Shown here one piece after another: positions 11,123-21,440 of a stretch of DNA of 64,000 bases (its first letter is position 1; each line of letters opens with the position of its first letter). The notes beneath the pieces were generated by a model. The model did not search any database and was not told where the DNA came from. It was given only the letters and a program-made list of their open reading frames with translations. Made by a program: the position numbers and the translations under genes. Source of the DNA: Zizania palustris (lineage: Eukaryota > Streptophyta > Magnoliopsida > Poales > Poaceae); assembly GCA_019279435.1 (NCBI GenBank), contig JAAALK010001901.1:62001-126000 (forward strand), read 5' to 3'.

Positions 11123-13129
11123 TGTAGGACCGAAAGTAGCGACCAGAGGGGGGGGGGGGGGTGAATGGGCGCCTTAAAAATTCTTTCGAATCAATGGCCT
11201 GTTCCCAATACCCAATGCACCTCAAAAATACTACGCAGCAGAAAATAAACAGAAGGCCTAAGTCTAAAGGTTTCTAACCTAGAAGCATCTGATGATAAAC
11301 AGTGTAAAACTAAAGAGGTGCAACTAGGCAGATAAACAAGTTGTAACAGGCCTATACTTCTCAATGAAATGATCTAAGTATGTATAAAGAGAAAAGAGAA
11401 GTTACTGTCCAAAGTTGTCTCCTGTTCGGGACTTGGTGAAGCCCCCTTCGCACGTCGAAGTCTGCTTCGGAGGATGGTGACGGAGTCTGTCCGAAATGCC
11501 GAAGGTGACACTGTCTAGCCTAGTTCGAAGTGGTAAGAAGCGAAGTGTACTTCGGAGCGAAGTAAAACAGTGCCGGAGCCTGGTTCGAAGTGTGTACTTC
11601 GAAGACAGGACTTCGAACACAGCTTCGAACCAAGAGCTTCGGAGCAAAGTGACAAAGTCGGAGCCTGCTTCGAAGTGAGGACTTCGAAGACAAAACTTCG
11701 AACACACTTTGAACCGAGAGCTTCGACGCACAACCTTCGAACAGAAAGCTTCGAACACAACACACAAATGGACAACCTTCGAACAAAGAAGCGAAGCCTG
11801 TCACGCGACAGAAAAGCAAGTCCGAAGCCAATACTCTACCTTCAAAAAGGAGCAAGCTCCGAAAAGAGAGTCGAAGGGTGACGCGTTACACAGAAGACAG
11901 TACGAAGCCAAATGGAGCTTACAAGCTATGAACCCAACTTCGAAACTTGTCGAAGTGTGGACTTTGAACAGATAGGACCGAAGCCCCTTCGCACTAAAGT
12001 TCGAAGTATGTAATGCTGTCAATCAGAAAACTGCTTCGAAACGTAGCAACACAGAGCACAAAACAAAGTCCGAAGACTGAGGCGAAGCCTTCAAGTATGG
12101 TTAGATCGAAGCCTACCTCACGGAGCTGAGGGACTTCGAACAAAGGAAAATGACTTCACTGAAACAGTCAATAAGAAACATTTACTCCATGCTGCTTCGA
12201 TCAAAAGGCTGGGTAATAGAAGGTGAAAAAAGCTGGCAGCAAGTACTGTAGCTACAGAAGTAGTACTACTTGCAACAGCAAGAACTAGTACCCAGTTCGT
12301 GAAGAACAGAAGCAGCAGAAGAAGCTTCTCCCCAAGAAATAAATTCACCAGCTCGTGCCCAAAGCAATAACTCCCCAAACCGAACAAAATGCAACCAATA
12401 AATTCACCAGGGACCAAGGATTAAGTGCATCCAAGAGATTTGAGCCAAAATAACTCACGTACAGAGAGGAGCAAGTCCTGGCGGCGCACACAGGAGAGAG
12501 AAACGAGACAAAAGTGACCCAATGGGTGGATTTGATTTCAGCACAAAAGGGTAGTCCAAACCCTAGGGATTGGGGTGCTATTTATAGGCAGCCCAACACT
12601 AGGAATATTCTACCAGCCCCTTAGGGTTTTTACAGACTCAAAAATACAGAAAAAGACTCTACTGCCCTTAGGTATTTTTACAGACACAACTGACTGACTG
12701 TGGGCCTAGAGTAACAGATGACATATCCGGAAGCTACTCTTCTGGACAGTCGGATACAGAATCAACGGTTGTCAGTTTTACGCCGAAACTGACAAAGCCT
12801 CCACCAGCTTTGCACCAGGTACCCGGATTGGGCCGGCCCGACTCCGCAGCTCTCTCAGCCCGGCAATCGCTCACCGCCCGTGTACCTGAGTCAGTCCTGG
12901 TCAACAGCCCAGTGGGTCTTCTACTGCTTCTGGCCCATGCACCCGGATTGGGCCAGCCCGACTTCGCAGCCTCCTCTCCCCGACAGTCGCTCGCTGCCCG
13001 TGTACCTGAGTCACACGCGGCCCATGAAACAACATATCTCTTCTTCTCTTCAGACCTCGTTGACTATCGTTGACAATGACTCATCACTTCTAGAGCCATG
13101 AGGCCCACGCTATTCAGCATGGCTCCTCA
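11123..13129 (-). repeat. Element A 5' LTR (2007 bp)
   Basis: Same length as the 3' LTR at 1783-3789. Differences I counted (left copy position): 2429, 2482, 2703, 2821, 2832, 3559, 3638, 3672 and 3675, all substitutions, no indel. The G13-class homopolymer is the same length in both copies. TATTTATA near 12578-12585 is the promoter candidate. Confidence 0.93.
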
Positions 13130-13133
13130 TCTT

Positions 13134-13424
13134 CTAAACTAAGTCACCAACTTGAAATGATTTTGTTTTCACCTTCTTATTATAAGCTCTAGCCACTCTT
13201 CTCTTGTCTCTTTCTATTGCCTCTAGAGCTCTTAATCTCTTACCGATCACCTCTTCCAAATTGTCCTTCAAGAGAACATCATAATCATCGATCGATAAGT
13301 CATCTTGCTTAAGCAAACTCAAACGGCTTCTTGTCCATAAACCAACTCATATAGACTTACCTTGGTGGTGCCATGCTTCGCAACTCTACATGCCCATAAT
13401 GCCTTACAAAGCACTACATGCAAC
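13134..13424 (-). pseudogene. Element B pol fragment: integrase C-terminus
   Basis: Continuation of 1499-1782 after the A insertion. A 62-residue minus ORF (13134-13322) ends RRVARAYNKKVKTKSFQVGD, the conserved integrase tail seen intact in C (30623-31171) and D (18323-18527). A frame break near 13320 precedes the rest, which aligns with 30960-31060 of element C. It is cut at 13425 by the 3' LTR of element C. Confidence 0.8.
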
Positions 13425-14194
13425 TGTTGACATGAAAACGTGCCCCCTCACTTGGGTTAGTTAGATGATCCAAAAGCGTGTGGATACATAGGGATTAACC
13501 TAATCGTAACACAACACTGACATCACGTTCCGACTACCCTTAACAGTGGCAATGGAGGTGGAGTCGCCAGGTAATCAGATCACACAGAAAAAATCCAATT
13601 ATCCAAAATATATAGATAAAAATAATCCAACCGGTCGAACGGAGCCAGATTGGTACAGAGTATACCATGCGAAGGGTCACCGAATGGTCCCTTCGGTGTC
13701 TGGTGCGAAGGGTGCACCGAAAATAGCCTTCGGCGTTCAGACTGATATGACCGAAGATAGGCTCCGAACAGATCATGACGCGAAATCGCCTCTGAACAAT
13801 AGAGTCTGGTGCGAAGCCTCTAACACGATAAAATCCAACACAGGGCGCCGGTGCAACGTAGTCCGGTGCCGAGTGCTGGTGCAACGAAGTCTGAAGCGGA
13901 GCACGGCATGATGAAATCCGATGCGGAGTGTTCTGGCATGGTTCCATCACGAAGCAACCCCGATGTGAGGTAGCTTCGGTGCTTGGGACTTGACTAGCAT
14001 AGACCGACAACAGTGTGACGGGTCCGGCATGGACGGACGAAGCGAAGACTCACCGAACGGTGTTTTTGCAGCCTCCGAAACCAGTTTCTTAGCTCCAGAA
14101 ACCTTTGGCGAAGGGGGCTCTAAACGTGAAACCTGCAACAAACAAAGATCAAGTGCCAATTTAGCCTAGAGACCGAATTACTAAGTGTTGCAGT
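13425..14194 (-). repeat. Element C 3' LTR, outer part (continues at 29768)
   Basis: Begins TGTTGACATGAAAACGTGCC, the reverse complement of the family LTR end, and aligns with 38135-38890. It stops at GCAGT (14190-14194), which is repeated after element D at 29763-29767. ORFs at 13546-13911 and 13540-14010 have no recognisable motif. Confidence 0.88.
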
Positions 14195-15479
14195 TGTTGA
14201 TAGCAAAAAAATGGCATTAATGGCTGTGATTGTCAAAATATCAATTTTGGTGATTTGGGCCAAAAATATACATGTCTGGGGTCATGCCGAAGCCCTATAG
14301 GGCCGAAGGTCCATTGGGCTATGGGCTCCGAAAGCCTCTGGCTAGCCCACGGCCTTTGGCCAGGAAGCCTTCGGAGGCCCATGCCACCGAAGCTTTGGCC
14401 CGAGGAGCAGGCTTCGACGGGCCTGGCCGAAGCCCACTTTGGCAGAGACAGAGTTGGATACAATTCCGGCTAAGTTTTTATCTCTATCCAAGCTGAATTA
14501 TAGCAGATTAGATCAGAAGTTTGGCCCCTATAAATAGAGAGGTGAGGCCGGCTTAGAGGCCCCCAACACAAATCAAACACAAAGCCCTAGCTTCGATCGC
14601 ATTTATTTACCTTTACTTTTATGTACCTCTTCGTGGGTTTGCCTAGAAGCCCTTCACCGGCTACATCGGAATAGTGGTAATCCTTGTTACTTTGGTTGTG
14701 AAGTATCCGTTAATCTACGTAATAGATTGCTATCACCTTGTTACTTCGCCTGTGAAGTATCCGCTAATCTGCGTAATAGATTGCTACCTTCGCTACTAGT
14801 GCAACACTTAGCAGAATTCGGTCCTCAAACCGAATTGGTACTTTGGATCCCCTCTGTTGCAGGTTTCCAAGTTCGGAGTTACTTTGTCGAAGGCGTCCGG
14901 AGCTGAGAGATCGGTTTTAGAGGTTGCTAGAACACCCTTCGGCGAGACTACGGGCTTCGACTACACGCTTCGCTCACATACTTTGTCGCTACAGGCTTCA
15001 CCACACTCATACCTCGCTCTGGATGAAGTCACGCCCGCGCGCGACATTTGGGTCATTATTTTGTACTTCACTGTATTAGAGACTTCGTGCCGGACCCCAC
15101 CGTTTGGAGGTGATTGTCACGTCCAGATCCATTTGGAGTTCATCTTCGACCGGACCAGTCCGAACGCCAAAGGAATCCTTCGGCGAGACACTTCACATCG
15201 GACGCCGAAGGTATACTTCGGCGACCCCTTAGCACCATACTCCGAAGCAGACAGGCTCCGACCGGTTTGCTGATTTTATTCTATTTAATATATTTCTTTT
15301 GGCTAATTGGATTATTTTGTGTGATCTAATTGCCTGGCGACTGCACCCCCCTTATCACGACTAAGGGTAGTCGGAACACGACGTCGGTGCTGTGTCATGC
15401 TTAGGCTTGTCCCTAAGTATCCGCACACTTTTGGATTGTTGAACTAACGCAAGTGCGGGGGCACGTTTTCATGTCAACA
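14195..15479 (+). repeat. Element D 5' LTR
   Basis: TGTTGATAGC...CATGTCAACA. CCCCTATAAATAGAGAGG near 14526-14542 is a good TATA box. The U3 part (14270-14440) is crowded with CCGAAG and CTTCGG words. Two copies of GTGAAGTATCCG[CT]TAATCTACGT-like sequence (14698-14730 and 14751-14790) form a short tandem repeat of about 53 bp, also present in the C, D-3' and solo LTRs. Confidence 0.92.
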
Positions 15480-15486
15480 CACTTTT

Positions 15487-15504
15487 TGGCGACTCCGCTG
15501 GGGA
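15487..15504 (+). other. Element D primer-binding site (tRNA-Arg)
   Basis: TGGCGACTCCGCTGGGGA lies 7 bases after the LTR. It is complementary to the 3' end of plant tRNA-Arg(ACG) as I recall its sequence (acceptor GACTCC pairing with GGAGTC). Arg priming is known for Ogre/Tat elements. Confidence 0.8.
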
Positions 15505-15518
15505 AAAGCTACGCCAAC

Positions 15519-18322
15519 ATGACGGGTATGTCTACATCGGCCACTGGTACATCTACTTCGACTACTACGTCTACACCACCGATGGACACAATAGGAGGCG
15601 CAAATATCGACAACCACAACATCTTGACACCTACACTTGAAGATATCCCCGCAGAAGACCGAGCAGAGATTGAGGCAAAGTTAAAGGCACTCCAAGACAT
15701 GATGCTTGGGGGCTATGTTAAGACACGCGCAGGCTTCATCAAGCATGACATCATCACCCCCAACCTCGCTCAGGTCCATGTAACACCTGTGTCGCCCCGT
15801 TTATCTTCTTTAGAGATTGAACAAAAAATAGCCGCATCAGTAGATCTGGCTGTTAACGCTTCGCTAGCCAACCATTTAGATTTGACAGTCAGCTCCCAAG
15901 TAGAGGCAACTCTTAGAAGGTTCGGCTTTACTAAGGCCATACCCCTGTTTCCTATTGCTAGTGCACCTCTGGTAAACCACGTGTATGGCAGAACTGACGG
16001 CAGCACTGGCTTGGCCATGATGCCTCCGTCCTCAACACTTATGGCCGAGAATAATCATTACACTTACAGTCAAACTAGCACCGCGTACCATGCACCACCA
16101 CCTGCACCGGTACCCGCGTTGCCCACACCACATGCGTAGGCGCCCGAACACGAGCACGTCATACAGATAGCGTGCAGGGAAGAGGCCCATGACCGACACG
16201 CCGATATCCCACCACGTGTCGCGCCCTCGCATGAGAGGCGCGCGCAGGAGACATGCCAAGATGACATAGAGGAATGGGTCCGCGCACTATTTAGAGAGTG
16301 TGCCAGCTTCGTGCCCAAGGGATGGGTTAGGGTTTACCGTAAGCCATACCCCGACCATCTCAATACAATACCCTACCCCCGCGGCTATAGAATCCCTGAA
16401 TTCACTAAGTTCGACAACGAGGGTAGCAAAACCACACTAGAGCACGTTAGTCAATTTTTGGCACAGTGTGGAGAAGTTAGCGGGATAGATGCCCTAAAGG
16501 TTAGACTATTTTCTCTCTCGCTATCCGGCACCACTTTCACTTGGTTTTTGGTGCTCCAGCCGAACTCCATTCAGACGTGGGATGATTTAGAACGGAAATT
16601 CCATGATTACTTTTACACGGGTGAAACAGAACTTAGGCTTTCACACTTGACATCGGTTAAGCAGAAATCTAACGAGAACGCCTCTGAATATAACAAGCGT
16701 TTTAGGGATACTAGGAACCGATGTTATAGCCTTAATATTTCATAAAGGGACTTGGCAGAACTAGATTTTAATGGGTTGTGTCTCGAGATTAAAGAAAAAT
16801 TAGACAACCAAAACATTTTAAAAGTTAGCCAAGTTTTACAGCAGGATCTGGTCCAGGAAGGTTGAACCAGAGATAAGAAGTTTATTAAGACGTTTAACAA
16901 GCCTAGGGTTGAAATCAACATCATGAAATGCTCTAACAAGGAGGAATCAAAAGAGGAAGATTTGGCCGACATGTACGCGGCCGAAAGTGTTTGGAACGCT
17001 AAGAATAAACCTGTCACTTGCTCCGAGTTACGGCCATCTCCCACAAAGAATCGACCTAGTGTGGTCAAGTACTCATTCAATATAATCAAGTGTGATAAAA
17101 TATTTGATTTTCTCTTAAAAAGTCAGCTTCTCAGGTTATCTAAAGGTCAAGTCATTCCATCTGCCGATGAGTTAAAGAAGCACCTGTACTGTAAGTGGCA
17201 TGATTCACATTCACATAATACTAACGACTGCAATGTTTTTCGATGGCAGATCCAATCGGCCATAGAAGAAGGATGATTGAAGATAGACCATAATCCAAAG
17301 ATGAAGCTGGATAAAGATCCTTTTCCCGTCAATGTCGTCGACCTCGGTGAGAAGAAGGTGTTGATTCGGCCAGAACAGGCCGAGTCAGCTAAGGGGGAGG
17401 ATGTAATTGTTGGAGAGCCGCGCACTCGCACGCTCATACCGAAGAACCCCGAGGTAGGAGTGTGGAAACAGAACAATAAAACTCCTTCGGCTAAGGCTCA
17501 CAAGAGGCCGAAGGTAACGTACAACATGTTGTTGAACAAGCATCAAAGAAGGGCCAGGGAAGTAGGTCCTGCGCTAAGAAACCGGGACAGCCGAAGGGTC
17601 CAAGACTTTCGGAGGGCGACTTCGGACCGAAGCAGCCGAGCCCTCCCCACAACGGCTTCGGGCCATAGTGGCTTGGCGCCCCGTTCGATGGCTTCGAGCC
17701 TCAATGGCCGACCCCCCCGTGCGGTGCCTTCGAGCCTCAGTGGCTGAACCCACTATACACCAACTTCGTCCCCCAATGGCCGAACCCCGCACCATTTTGG
17801 ATGGACTCTCCGATGGGAGGCTTCGGCCCGCACTGGCAAAATGTACCTCTAGCGTGGCGGGACCCTTCGTTGGTATGGTTTGAGACACCGTCGACTCTGT
17901 CGAATCCCTCTGGGTAACGGGTTCGGCTCACAGTGGGCGAGGCCACTAGAGCCACCTATGCCTCCACCGTACGACTGGGCGGGAACTCCGTGGGCTCCGC
18001 ACGTGTCCAGGTCAGAGTACCCTCCGCAACTTAACACTATGCCTTGTTTTCCATCAGAGTATTATGGATGGCAGGGACAAACAGATGCAATAGAGGGTGG
18101 CATTGTCCACAGACTATCTGTGGTGCCTCCGAATCGAACCATGCAGAGCGAAGCCGAAGGGTGCAGGCATGAGGAGGCCGAGGAAAGGGAGTCCGAAGCC
18201 ATCACCATCAGAGTGGGGTCTCAGGAGGTCCCAATCCCGAAGGCTTTGTCGCCGAGGTCTGACGAAGGTGAGTCCCATGCTTCGGTCGGGCCCTGCACCG
18301 AACCCAGGTTCGATCGGTCAAC
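15519..18322 (+). pseudogene. gag: Element D gag (degenerate)
   Basis: Starts at ATG 15519 (MTGMSTSATG...), aligned with the element C start at 38096. The first frame runs to a stop at 16137. The retrotransposon gag core lies in 16311-16745 (YRKPYPDHLNTIPYPRGYR, then LEHVSQFLAQCGE, SGTTFTWF, WDDLERKFHDYF), ended by TAA at 16743. Further pieces lie at 16923-17276 (a KWHDSHSHNTNDCNVFRWQI zinc-knuckle-like segment) and 17277-17747. The Pro/Ser-rich C-terminal region with many CTTCGG words extends to about 18300. At least four in-frame stops are present, so no intact product is expected. Confidence 0.85.
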
Positions 18323-18527
18323 GAGTATGAAACTCTTCTGAATTATAATCTAGAGGAAGTGACATATAAGAGACTAAGGGCTTTAGAATCCATAGACGTA
18401 GACAAGAAGACAGTAGCTAAAGCCTACAATAAGAAGGTTAAACCGAAATCGTTTCAAGTAGGAGATTTGGTTTGGAAGACGATTTTACCCTTAGGCACGA
18501 AGAGTCCCAAATTTGGTAAATGGTCAC
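18323..18527 (+). pseudogene. Element D remnant of pol: integrase C-terminus
   Basis: The sequence encodes a YETLLNYNLEEV...KPKSFQVGDLVWKTIL segment matching the integrase tail of C (minus strand, 30720-30900). It is fused directly to gag sequence at about 18322, so some 4-5 kb of pol present in C is deleted. It is cut by element E at 18528; the last five bases GTCAC (18523-18527) are the TSD of E. Confidence 0.8.
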
Positions 18528-19522
18528 TATTGTAGCAATTGTGTTAGCTACAGCACAGGTTTTTTATGTGTGTATATGATGTGTAGAATGAACCTCGATG
18601 GGTTCTCTCAGAGGGAGAAGGGGTTTATACTGGTTCGGACCTCCCCTAGGGGATAACAGCCCTACGTCCAGTTTGTGGTGGATTTGGCATGGTATGCCTT
18701 GGTGTGGGGAAAAGAACTCCAGGGTCTCATGGCCCCCTGGATCGTGTCCCTTGTTACAAGGGCTTGGCCCTGCTTTTATAGGCACGCAGGCCAAAGGAAA
18801 AGACCGGGATGCCCCCTATGAGCCCTAGGCTCATAGGGGCAAAGAGGGGAAAATGAGCTAGGTACGGTACAAAGGTGCTTTACAGCTTTACAGACGTGTC
18901 AGGTAATGTCACATCTTGACCAGCTAGACGATAAACTATGGGCAGAGGGGCTCCTGGTATGACTGCTATACTGTAGCGGGGCATAAATATCTTCTGGGTT
19001 CGGAGTAGGGCCAGAGCTTCGAATCTGGGGCGCCGAACTTGGGCCTCCGAACTGGGGGCCTCCGAACCGGGGCCTCTGAACCGGGGCCTCCGAACCGGGG
19101 CCTCCAAACCGGGGGCCTCCGAACAGGGGCCTCCGAACCGGGGCCTCTGAACCGGCCGGAGATGGTCCGGAGACTATCTTTGAGGAGCTCCGAAGGGAGC
19201 TCGAAGGCTGACTCCGGACAGGGCTCGAAGGCTAACTTCGAAGAAGGCCTGGAGGCTGGCTTCGAAGCTAGCCTGAGACAACTTCTGGCGGCCTTCAGGG
19301 GATCTCGAGGGCTTTGCCCCGGAGGGCTCCGAAGGACCTCGCTCTAGAGGGCTTCGCCGGGGCCCTAGGGCTTCGCCCCTGCAAGCTCCGTCACAAACCT
19401 TGGGACTTGGGAACAGTTTCTTGAGGAGGAAACAGGCCTTGATAGTGTTGGGCTCCGGGCCGAAGGCTGTCGGGGGCTGACGTCATTTGGCCCCTGTTCA
19501 GGGGAAATATATTCCCCCAACA
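18528..19522 (-). repeat. Element E 3' LTR
   Basis: Reads, on the sense strand, TGTTGGGGGAATATATTTCC at one end and GCTGTAGCTAACACAATTGC near the other. A TATAAAAG box on the sense strand corresponds to CTTTTATA near 18773-18780. A 15-bp repeat array (19029-19155) fills part of U3. Confidence 0.88.
19029..19155. repeat. 15-bp tandem repeats in the element E LTR
   Basis: About eight imperfect copies of a GGGGCCTCCGAACCG unit, some with CTCTGAACC or an extra G. The homologous array in the other LTR is at about 27800-27925 with a different copy order, so the array has changed since insertion. ORFs on both strands across it are artefacts of the repeat. Confidence 0.85.
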
Positions 19523-19535
19523 GTAGCCCCTCGCT
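19523..19535 (-). other. Element E polypurine tract
   Basis: GTAGCCCCTCGCT on the plus strand is AGCGAGGGGCTAC on the sense strand, abutting the 3' LTR. E2 has the same tract, GCGAGGGGCTAC, before its 3' LTR at 54499. Confidence 0.8.
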
Positions 19536-19813
19536 TGCTGGCCTTCGGAACAAAGGGGTGCGCGCGCCTTTGGGACAAATGACCTGAAAATTACAACTTC
19601 GGATAAAACATGCCTTCGGAGCTTGGACCGAAGGTGACTTCGAAAACCATAGGTAATAAATACCTGCGCCAGCTATCGGAACGACCTCGGGGAGCCCAAA
19701 CGGCTCCGTAACGGCTAGAAAACTTACCGTTACCTTGCGCTGGGCCGCTTCGCCTTCGCCGGAGGCCCACTCGGCAGTGGGTTCAGCCCACGACCGTCGG
19801 AATTCTTACCACC

Positions 19814-19821
19814 TATAAATA
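19814..19821 (+). promoter_or_regulatory. TATA box of the antisense gene in element E
   Basis: TATAAATA within CACCTATAAATAGGGG lies 148 bp upstream of the ATG at 19962 and points away from the element's own LTR transcription. The same box at the same 148-bp distance occurs in E2 (54199-54206). Conservation of box and spacing in two diverged copies supports a real promoter. Confidence 0.7.
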
Positions 19822-20830
19822 GGGGTTTACTGCACGCAGCTTCGGCATGCTCTCATTTGCTTTCTTCTCATTGCCTTACAACCTTCGCTCTCTTCTCCTC
19901 TTTGGCTTCGCGCGGAGCACCCTTTGCTAGCTTTAGCCCCTCGCACCGAAGTCCCACCAAAATGCCGAAGAAGGCAGTGGCAAAGCCTTTGGTTTTGGGC
20001 TGGAGCTCGGGCTCCCCAAATGCAGGCAGCGGTGGCTGCGGCAGCGAAGCCTGCACCTAGGCGACTGGGGCCGAGGGATCTTCGGACGCCCTCCGACAAG
20101 TTTGAGCAGACGCTGGAGATGAGGGCCTCGATTTCTACGGAGGAGTCCGTCTGGAGGGCCTGCGAAGGAAGGATCGCAGCGAAGATCCAACTTAGGGTTC
20201 CGGAGAAGTCAGAGGTTGTGCCGAAGCCCCGGGTTGACGAAGTGGTTGTGTTCGAGGCATTCTTCGAAGCCGGCCTTGGGCTGCCAGCAGTTGGGATGTT
20301 GAGAGAAGTCTTGAGGGCTTACAACCTCGAGCTTCCTCAACTCTCGCCCAATGCTGTGGCGAGGCTCGCTGTTTTTGAGTGGGCCATGAGGGCCGAAGGG
20401 TGCGAGGGCCATGCCAACGTCTTTGTCGCCCTCCACGATGCCAACTGCCAACCGAAGCCAAGGGAGGGCTCGGACCGTGTCAAGAGGGCATTGGCCTTCG
20501 GCAGCGCCAACTTCTAGCTTCGGAAGGAGTTCCAAGATGCCTTCCCGGCGAGGGATGTGAACAACAAGTGGTACTCGAAATGGGACCAGGAATGGTTCTA
20601 TGCCTCCGTCAGCGCGAACTCTCCCCTTCGGAGTACCAATGCCCACATCCTGTATCGGCGCGAGGGGGTGGTGAAGACCAGCCCGAGCACCCTTCGCTCG
20701 AGGATCTCGCTTCTGCGGAGGGTGGCGGCCAAAATGAGCATGAGGGACCTCGCGGAGGAGTTCATTACCCTTCGGCTCAGCCCCCTCGCGCGCTCTTGGC
20801 CGAAGGGGCTCTTCCAGGCTTCGGGCCAAG

Positions 20831-20847
20831 CACTACAACAAAACAGG
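20831..20847 (+). repeat. CACTA left terminal inverted repeat
   Basis: CACTACAACAAAACAGG, an exact inverted match to 22692-22708. Confidence 0.95.
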
Positions 20848-20861
20848 ATATTTTCGTCGGC

Positions 20862-21095
20862 CAAGTTAATTTCCGTCGGCTTTTGGGAAAGCCGACGGAA
20901 GTTAAATAACTTCCGTCGGCCTCCACGAGCCGACGGAAATTAACTTAACTTCCGTCGGCTTCTGACAGTGGCCGACGGAAGTTAGCGAGGGTTTTTCCGC
21001 GGCCGCCCGGATCCCCCTAACTTCCGTCGGCCAGCATTAAAGCCGACGGAAGTTAGCTAACTTCCGTCGGCTTTAATGCTCGCCGACGGAAGTTA
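20862..21095. repeat. CACTA left subterminal repeats
   Basis: About eight TTCCGTCGGC / GCCGACGGAA units, mostly as inverted pairs flanking short spacers, for example around 20866-20897, 20910-20938, 20951-20985 and 21021-21055. In En/Spm such short subterminal motifs bind the TnpA-type protein; that they do so here is inference. Confidence 0.85.
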
Positions 21096-21118
21096 GGGGG
21101 ACCTTTTCCCAACCGCGC

Positions 21119-21152
21119 GCGCGTACAGGGAGACCTAACTCCCTGTACGCGC
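21119..21152. repeat. Perfect 14-bp hairpin at the inner edge of the CACTA left end
   Basis: GCGCGTACAGGGAG (21119-21132), loop ACCTAA, CTCCCTGTACGCGC (21139-21152). It divides the subterminal repeats from the GC-rich block and differs from the GCCGACGGAA motif. Confidence 0.85.
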
Positions 21153-21440
21153 CCACGTCGCCGCCGCCTCCCGCCCTCGCCGCCTCCCGCCGCCGCCCGC
21201 CCTCGCCGCCGCGCCGCCGCCCGCCCTCGCCGCCGCGCCGCCGCCCGCCCGGCCGCCCGGCTCCCGCCCGCCCGGCTCCCGGCGCCGGCCGCCTCGGCCG
21301 CCGCCCGCCCGCACGCCCGCCAGCCCGCCCGCTCGGCAGCCGCCCGCCCGCACGCCCGCCTCCCGCCCTACTCCCGGCCGCCTCGGCCGCCGCCCGGCCG
21401 GCCGCCTCCCGGCCGCCTCTCGCCCGGCCGGCCGCCTCTC
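21153..21440. repeat. GC-rich CCGCC/GCCCG low-complexity block in the CACTA
   Basis: Nearly pure G+C with repeated CCGCCGCCCGCCC and GGCCGCCTC words. The long ORFs across it (for example minus 21135-21632) are Ala/Gly/Arg/Pro simple repeats and are not accepted as genes. Confidence 0.8.

Larger units (their letters stand above)
1783..13129 (-). mobile_element. Element A: SIRE-like Ty1/copia retrotransposon, recent insertion
   Basis: Two LTRs of 2007 bp (1783-3789 and 11123-13129) flank an 7.3-kb interior and are bounded by a 5-bp TSD, TCTTC (1778-1782 and 13130-13134). On the minus strand the order is 5' LTR, tRNA-iMet primer site, gag with a long coiled-coil C-terminal half, protease, integrase, RT, RNase H, a 1.3-kb non-coding spacer, polypurine tract and 3' LTR. 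The order INT before RT is diagnostic of Ty1/copia. The long LTRs, the gag with two zinc knuckles and the spacer after pol fit the SIRE/Maximus lineage. The LTRs differ at about 9 positions by eye, yet gag carries one nonsense codon and one frameshift and pol two frameshifts, so this copy cannot encode its own proteins. It is inserted in the 3' end of B's pol. Confidence 0.93.

Noticed and set aside
18880..19347. ORFs on both strands across the 15-bp repeats of the E LTR (also at 27749-28349)
   Set aside because: The repeat length is a multiple of three, so all frames stay open. The peptides are simple repeats (SEAPSSEAQVRRP, GLRTGA).
20209..20829. Minus-strand ORF of 206 aa within the antisense gene of element E
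   Set aside because: Shadow of the PF04195-like coding frame. Its translation is low-complexity, it has no motif and it is not conserved as an ORF in E2.
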